Shown here one piece after another: positions 59,498 through 64,000 of a stretch of 64,000 nucleotides of DNA (position 1 is the first letter of the stretch; each line of letters begins with the position of its first letter). This DNA comes from Nocardia araoensis NBRC 100135. Its GTDB lineage: Bacteria > Actinomycetota > Actinomycetes > Mycobacteriales > Mycobacteriaceae. The translations under genes and the position numbers were made by a program. The stretch lies in assembly GCF_000308435.1 (NCBI RefSeq), contig NZ_BAFR01000147.1, forward strand, positions 16,231 to 80,230, written 5' to 3'. The notes below the pieces were generated by a model. That model did no database searches. It was not told where the DNA came from and worked only from the letters and a program-made list of their open reading frames with translations.

Positions 59498-59774
59498 CTA
59501 CTTACCTCGTATTTTGCACCAATGATGGTGATTCGGGAGCGCTTTGCCCGTGCGCGGCAGACGAAGACCGCGTGTCGGGTACGCCGTTCAGCGGTACGAC
59601 CCGCACCCCCGGATTGTTGCCGTGCCCTACGGCGGAAAGACCCGTTCTCACACCGGACTAGAACTCGCGGACCAACCGATGGGCAATCGCTGAGCATCGT
59701 TGCCGCATGCCCACCGTCGCGAGTGCGTCGCCTCGCTCGCGAGCGAGCACATCTCGCGGCTCCACGAACGACGA

Positions 59775-59813
59775 CGGCCGCCGCCCCGCGAGCAATCGCG
59801 GGCACGGCGGCCG
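59775..59813. terminator. Large GC-rich hairpin after the EmrB-type transporter
   Basis: CGGCCGCCG and CCCGCGA are each matched by complements across a GCAA loop, giving two stacked stems of nine and seven pairs with small bulges. It lies 38 bases past the transporter stop. There is no T-run on either side, so it is a probable GC-hairpin terminator without a U tail, as is common in actinobacteria. Confidence 0.55.
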
Positions 59814-59850
59814 CTGTGCCGGAAACCGGACCGGCGGTGACGCACTCGGT

Positions 59851-61350
59851 TCAGTGGGCGAGCACCGGCTCCCCCTCGGCGGGCACCGGCGCCGTGCTCG
59901 GCATGAGCACCGCGGTGAGGATGCCGCCCGCGACGAAGATCGCCGTGGCCCACCAGAAACTGGTGGTGTAGCTCTCGATCGCGGACTGGGCGATGGTGAG
60001 CGGGTCCGGCGTGCGGGTGGACAGGTAGTCCGTGGCCGCGGACGCCGCGATGGTGCTCAGCAGCGCGGTGCCGATCGATCCGCCGACCTGCTGGCTGGTG
60101 TTGATCATGGCCGAGGCCACGCCCGCGTCCTCGTGGTGCACGCCCGAGGTGGCGCCCTGGAAGGCGGTCGACATCGCAGCGCCGAGGCCGAGGCCGAGCA
60201 GGATCAAGGCAGGCAGGATGTGGGTGGCGTAGCCGGTGTCCAAGCCGATCCTGGTCAGCCACGCCATGCCCGCCGCCGCGACCAGGAAGCCGCCGCTTAC
60301 CACGACCTTCGGGCCGAGTTTCGGCATCAGCAGCGACGGAACGGTGGTCGAGGAGACCACCATGGCGGCGACCATCGGCAGGAACGCCACGCCGGTCATG
60401 ATCGGCGAGTAGCCCAGGGTCAGCTGCATGTAGTAGGTGAGGAAAAGGAAGATCGCGAACATCCCGATGCCCATGACGAAGACCGTCAGGTAGGAGGCGC
60501 CGCGCATCCGGTCGAGCACGATCCGCATCGGCAGCAGCGGGTGCGCGACCCGAGTCTCCAGCCAGGCGAACACCGCGATCAGCGCCGCGCCGCCGAGCAG
60601 GAACGCGAGGGTGACGCCGTTGGTCCACCCGTCCGATTCCGCGTGCGAGAACCCGTAGACGATGCCGAACAGGCCCACGGTGACCACGACCGTGCCGGGG
60701 ATGTCGAGCTTGGGCCGCTCGGTGCTCGTGTGTTTGGCCAGCAGCAGCACGGCGCCCACCAGGGCGACGGCGGCGAAGGCGAGGTTGACGAACATCACCC
60801 AGCGCCACGAGGCCCATTCGGTCAGCGCGCCGCCGAGCAGCAGTCCGATCGCGCCGCCGGTGCCCGCGACGGCGCCGAAGATGCCGAACGCCTTCGCCCG
60901 CTCGGACGGTTCGGTGAAGGTCACGGTGAGCAGCGAGAGCGCGGCGGGGGCCAGCAGTGCGCCGAAGACACCCTGTCCGACGCGCGCCGCGACGAGCATC
61001 TCGAAACTGGTGGCCGCGCCGCCGACGGCGGAGGCGACCGCGAAGCCGACCAGACCGATAATGAAGGTGTTGCGCCTGCCGAACAGGTCGCTCAGGCGTC
61101 CGCCGAGCAGCAGCAGGCTGCCGAACGCCAGCGCGTAGCCGGTGACCACCCAGGAGCGGTCGGCATCGCTGAAGCCGAGGTCCTGCTGGGCGGCCGGCAG
61201 CGCGATGTTCACCACGGTCGCGTCCAGCACGACCATGAGCTGGGCGACGCCGAGGACGGCGAGCACCCACCAGCGCAGGGCGTGCGAGCCGCGCCGCCCG
61301 CTTCCCGTTCGCTCCGGGGCCGGGGCCCCGCGGTCGATCGCGGTAGTCAT
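59851..61350 (-). CDS. EmrB/QacA-type MFS drug exporter (DHA2)
   Basis: 499 residues, 14 membrane segments. VVLDATVVNIALPAAQQDLG in helix 1 is the DHA2 motif D1, GRLSDLFGRRNTFIIGLVGF the MFS loop, and GIFGAVAGTGGAIGLLLGGA the antiporter motif C. ATG 61350 has AAGGG upstream. Proton-driven multidrug export is the expected role. Divergent from a TetR gene with two matching dyads between them, a standard inducible efflux layout. Confidence 0.9.
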   Translation of the reverse strand: MTTAIDRGAPAPERTGSGRRGSHALRWWVLAVLGVAQLMVVLDATVVNIALPAAQQDLGFSDADRSWVVTGYALAFGSLLLLGGRLSDLFGRRNTFIIGLVGFAVASAVGGAATSFEMLVAARVGQGVFGALLAPAALSLLTVTFTEPSERAKAFGIFGAVAGTGGAIGLLLGGALTEWASWRWVMFVNLAFAAVALVGAVLLLAKHTSTERPKLDIPGTVVVTVGLFGIVYGFSHAESDGWTNGVTLAFLLGGAALIAVFAWLETRVAHPLLPMRIVLDRMRGASYLTVFVMGIGMFAIFLFLTYYMQLTLGYSPIMTGVAFLPMVAAMVVSSTTVPSLLMPKLGPKVVVSGGFLVAAAGMAWLTRIGLDTGYATHILPALILLGLGLGAAMSTAFQGATSGVHHEDAGVASAMINTSQQVGGSIGTALLSTIAASAATDYLSTRTPDPLTIAQSAIESYTTSFWWATAIFVAGGILTAVLMPSTAPVPAEGEPVLAH

Positions 61351-61377
61351 GTGTACCCTTTGTCTCGAGCAATGATA

Positions 61378-61437
61378 CGGAGGAGCTTCCTCCGCTTACC
61401 CGAAGAAGCTATCACGATAACGGAGACAACGCCTCCG
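61378..61437. promoter_or_regulatory. Paired operators CGGAG-N7-CTCCG
   Basis: CGGAGGAGCTTCCTCCG (61378-61394, perfect dyad) and CGGAGACAACGCCTCCG (61421-61437) share outer arms and length and are 43 bp apart centre to centre. They occupy the gap between the exporter and TetR starts and are the likely TetR binding sites. Confidence 0.72.
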
Positions 61438-61467
61438 GTTAATCCCCGATGTTGATAGAATGAAGGT

Positions 61468-62148
61468 GTGAATCACGCCACGGTCGCCTCTCCACCCCGG
61501 CGTCTGCGGGCCGATGCCGCGCGCAACCAGCAGCGCATCATCGCCGCGGCGCGGGAACTGTTCGCCGACCACGGACTCGAGATCACCCTCGACGACGTGG
61601 CCGAGCGCGCCGGTGTGGGTGTCGGCACGGTGTATCGCCGCTTCGCGAACAAGAAGGAACTGATCGTCGAGGTCTTCGACCAGAACCTGAACGATTTCGC
61701 CGACGCGGCCGACGCCGCCTACCGGCATCCTGATCCCTGGTTCGGACTCGTCGAGTTCTTCGAATACGCGTGTCGGCACATGGCCACGAATCGCGGGTTC
61801 AGCGAAGTCATGCTCGAACTCGAGGACGACGAGACCGATCGCTTCGCGGTCGTGCGCGATCGCATCAAGCCCAGAGTGAACGCCATCTGCGCACGCGCGC
61901 GCGACGCGGGCGTGCTCGCCGACGGCATCGAACCCTCCGACTTCTTCGCCCTGGTGCACATGGTCGACGGGCTCGCCGAGTTCGCCAAGCCGGTGAATCC
62001 CGACGTGTGGCAGCGGTATATGGCCATCATGTTGAACGGCCTGCGCGGCGACAACACACCGCGCAGGCATCTCGACGTCCCCCCGCTGAGCGATGACGAG
62101 GTCGAGCAAGCCAAGCAGCAGCTGACCTGTAGCTGGCGCAAGCGGTAG
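61468..62148 (+). CDS. TetR-family regulator of the efflux gene
   Basis: 226 residues from GTG 61468. RNQQRIIAAARELFADHGLE and VAERAGVGVGTVYRRFANKK are a strong TetR DNA-binding domain; GFSEVMLELEDDETDRFAVV and VHMVDGLAEFAKPVNPDVWQ belong to the ligand domain seen in efflux regulators. Divergent from the EmrB-type exporter and very likely its repressor and its own. Confidence 0.88.
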   Translation: MNHATVASPPRRLRADAARNQQRIIAAARELFADHGLEITLDDVAERAGVGVGTVYRRFANKKELIVEVFDQNLNDFADAADAAYRHPDPWFGLVEFFEYACRHMATNRGFSEVMLELEDDETDRFAVVRDRIKPRVNAICARARDAGVLADGIEPSDFFALVHMVDGLAEFAKPVNPDVWQRYMAIMLNGLRGDNTPRRHLDVPPLSDDEVEQAKQQLTCSWRKR

Positions 62149-62202
62149 CGAAATCGAAGGGTAAGTAGCGCGGGTCACACGCACTCCCGTAGAGTTGGAC
62201 GC

Positions 62203-63501
62203 ATGACCAACTCGTGGGTGAACTGGGCCGGCGATCAACGGTGCGCCCCCGCGCTGCACGCCACGCCGCGCTCCGTCGACGAACTGGCCGGCCTGCTCGC
62301 CGACGCCGAAGCCGACGACCGGACCGTGCGCGTCGCAGGCACCGGCCATTCGTTCACCGACGCCGTCCTGACCGACGGAACCCTGCTGAGCTTGGCGGAA
62401 CTGAACCGCGTGCTCGATGTCGACCGGGCGAACGGACTGGTCCGCGTGGAGGCGGGCATCAGCCTGAACGCCGCAAGCACCGCCCTGCACGAGCACGGCC
62501 TCGCCTTCCCCAACCTTGGCGACATCGACGTGCAGACCGTCGCGGGCGCCATCGCCACCGCCACCCACGGCACCGGGGCGACTTTGCAGAACCTTTCCGC
62601 CGCAGTGCATTCGATGGAACTGATGCAGGCCGACGGAACCCGGGTGGAACTGAACGAGCAGACCGATCCCGACGGTTGGCGCGCGGCGCGGGTCGGCATC
62701 GGCGCGCTCGGCGTCGTCACCGCCGTGACGCTGCGAATGGTGCCGTCCTTCGTACTGGAGGGCATCGAGCGACCGATTCCGGTGGAGGACGTGCTCGCCG
62801 ATCTGGATTCGTTCGTCGACGGCAACGAGCATTTCGAGTTCTACATGTTCGCGCACAGTCCGCTGGCCATGACCAAGCGCAACAACCGCGTGTCCCTGCC
62901 CGAGCAGCCGCGCCCCAAAGCGGTGGACTGGTTCACCGACATCCTGTTGTCCAACCACCTGTTCGACGCGCTGTGCGGACTGAGCCGCAGACAACCGCGG
63001 CTGCTCCCGTTGATCCAGCGCGGCGCCGCCCACGCGGGCAGCTACCGGCGTCAGGTGGACCGCTCCTACCGAGTGTTCGCGTCGCCGCGCCTGATCCGTT
63101 TCACCGAGATGGAGTACGCGATCCCCCGCGAGCACTCCGTCGACGCGATTCGCGAGATCAAGCAACTGTCCACCCGATTCGACACCCCGATGCCCATCGA
63201 GGTGCGGTGGGTCGCGCCCGACGACGCCTTCCTCTCCCCGGCCTGCGGCCGCGACACCTGCTACATCGCGGTGCACCAGTACCGGGGCATGGACTTCGAG
63301 CCGTACTTCCGCGCCTGCGAGGCGGTTTTCGACCGCTACCAAGGCCGCCCGCATTGGGGCAAACGGCACTTCCAGACCGCCGCGACGCTGCGCGGCCGCT
63401 ATCCCGACTGGGATCGCTTCGCCGAGGTGCGCCGCCGTTTCGACCCGAAAGGGCGTTTCGCCAATTCCTACCTCGACCGGGTACTCGGCCCGGTCGGCTG
63501 A
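62203..63501 (+). CDS. FAD-linked aldonolactone oxidase/dehydrogenase (L-gulono-1,4-lactone type, Rv1771-like)
   Basis: 432 residues. VRVAGTGHSFTDAVLTDGTL is the PP-loop FAD site of the vanillyl-alcohol oxidase fold; GDIDVQTVAGAIATATHGTG the second. C-terminal RPHWGKRHFQTAATLRGRYP contains HWGK, the catalytic Glu/Arg/Lys region of aldonolactone oxidases. Size and order match Rv1771. Oxidises L-gulono- or D-arabinono-1,4-lactone. Single gene, convergent with the sirtuin. Confidence 0.9.
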   Translation: MTNSWVNWAGDQRCAPALHATPRSVDELAGLLADAEADDRTVRVAGTGHSFTDAVLTDGTLLSLAELNRVLDVDRANGLVRVEAGISLNAASTALHEHGLAFPNLGDIDVQTVAGAIATATHGTGATLQNLSAAVHSMELMQADGTRVELNEQTDPDGWRAARVGIGALGVVTAVTLRMVPSFVLEGIERPIPVEDVLADLDSFVDGNEHFEFYMFAHSPLAMTKRNNRVSLPEQPRPKAVDWFTDILLSNHLFDALCGLSRRQPRLLPLIQRGAAHAGSYRRQVDRSYRVFASPRLIRFTEMEYAIPREHSVDAIREIKQLSTRFDTPMPIEVRWVAPDDAFLSPACGRDTCYIAVHQYRGMDFEPYFRACEAVFDRYQGRPHWGKRHFQTAATLRGRYPDWDRFAEVRRRFDPKGRFANSYLDRVLGPVG

Positions 63502-63511
63502 ACCCGGCGCT

Positions 63512-64000
63512 TCACTCCGATCGTTCGGCGAGCAGCTCCGCGACCAGACGGGGCACGGCCGTGCCGATGGGTTCGCGGATGATCTCGGTGGCCATCGCGT
63601 CGTACGGCGTCGGCTCGGCGTTCACGATGACCAGATCCGCGCCCGCGCGTACGGCGATGGAGCACATCGACGCGGCGGGCTCGACCTGCAACGACGTTCC
63701 GATGGCCAGGAAGATCTCGCTCGTCTCCGCGGTGAGCGCGGCCTTGGTCATGGTGCGGCGGTCCATCTGCTGACCGAACATCACGGTGGCGGCCTTGAGG
63801 ATGCCACCGCAGTCGGGACACGGCGGGTCGGGTTCTCCTCCGGCCACTCGCTCCAAGGTGGCGGACATCGAGGTCTGGTAGTCGCATTCGATGCAGACCA
63901 CTTCGAACATGTTGCCGTGGATCTCGATCACCCGATCCGGCGAGGACCCGGCCCGCTGATGGAGGCGATCGATGTTCTGGGTGATGATGGTGACCGCTCG
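63512..64000 (-). CDS. Sirtuin (NAD-dependent protein deacylase), N-terminus outside window
   Basis: The open frame reaches the right edge; 162 codons of the C-terminal part are visible. TIITQNIDRLHQRAG is the NAD-binding TQNID motif, VIEIHGNMFEVVCIECDYQT gives the catalytic His in HG and the first zinc Cys pair, PPCPDCGGILKAATVMFGQQ the second Cys pair, and LAIGTSLQVEPAASM the last NAD loop. Removes acyl groups from lysine with NAD. Convergent with the lactone oxidase, 10 bases apart. Confidence 0.93.
   Translation of the reverse strand, partial: RAVTIITQNIDRLHQRAGSSPDRVIEIHGNMFEVVCIECDYQTSMSATLERVAGGEPDPPCPDCGGILKAATVMFGQQMDRRTMTKAALTAETSEIFLAIGTSLQVEPAASMCSIAVRAGADLVIVNAEPTPYDAMATEIIREPIGTAVPRLVAELLAERSE

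Noticed and set aside
1..64000. CRISPR arrays, insertion sequences, integrases, rRNA genes
   Set aside because: No regularly spaced repeats, transposase motifs or terminal inverted repeats with target duplications, integrase active-site motifs, or rRNA sequence were seen.

Overview
The window looks like chromosomal DNA from a mycolic-acid actinobacterium, most likely Nocardia or a close relative. Evidence: very high GC with the matching codon bias, an antigen-85-type mycolyltransferase (18754-19707), a small resuscitation-promoting factor (11799-12128), and a glnA4 / amidotransferase / aldehyde dehydrogenase / SDR operon in the same order as Rv2860c-Rv2857c of Mycobacterium tuberculosis. No database search was possible; names rest on motifs, length and gene order.

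Left part (1-26.5 kb), ordinary accessory metabolism: a gamma-glutamylation operon for amine use (667-4907, minus), two lipases, a PucR-type regulator, a thiolase-SDR pair preceded by a decayed methyltransferase gene, the Rpf gene with a Crp-like site and a long leader, a thioesterase, an acyl-CoA dehydrogenase divergent from a TetR gene over two identical-consensus operators, and a MerR gene divergent from three coupled membrane-protein genes over a textbook MerR promoter. Then a mycolyltransferase, an ADP-ribosylglycohydrolase homologue, a P450 lacking the ExxR arginine, an amine oxidase and a methyltransferase.

Middle (26.5-32.9 kb), a scarred region: truncated 2-hydroxyacid dehydrogenase, half of an MppP/EndP-like PLP enzyme, a headless MarR gene, scraps of an oxidoreductase and of an HsdR subunit. 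Among these sit an intact ABC exporter and a P450 gene whose stop codon overlaps the start of a 23-codon peptide gene with a perfect Shine-Dalgarno: a candidate P450-modified peptide system.

Core (32.9-51.2 kb): one 12-gene, 18.3-kb minus-strand operon, nine of its eleven junctions being 4-bp stop/start overlaps. It encodes two acyl carrier proteins, a FAAL-like AMP ligase, an alpha-oxoamine synthase, a P450, an SDR, a lipid-kinase-like protein, a HAD hydrolase, a nucleotidyltransferase-like protein, a rifampin-phosphotransferase-like PEP-synthase homologue, a thymidylate-kinase-like protein and a 1972-residue protein fusing class-III aminotransferase, acyl-ACP-reductase-like, PEP-synthase-like and P-loop kinase domains. 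I read this as an undescribed pathway for a phosphorylated long-chain amino lipid or fatty amine (inference). Its flanks are lower in GC and a tRNA-Ala lies just beyond, which suggests acquisition, but no integrase is visible.

Right part (53.3-64 kb): tRNA-Ala(GGC), a LexA-type box, a DsbA-like protein, an MFS transporter, phosphoglucomutase, a DUF190 gene beside a decayed crcB, an EmrB-type transporter with divergent TetR gene and paired operators, a sugar-lactone oxidase, and the C-terminal part of a sirtuin cut by the window edge.
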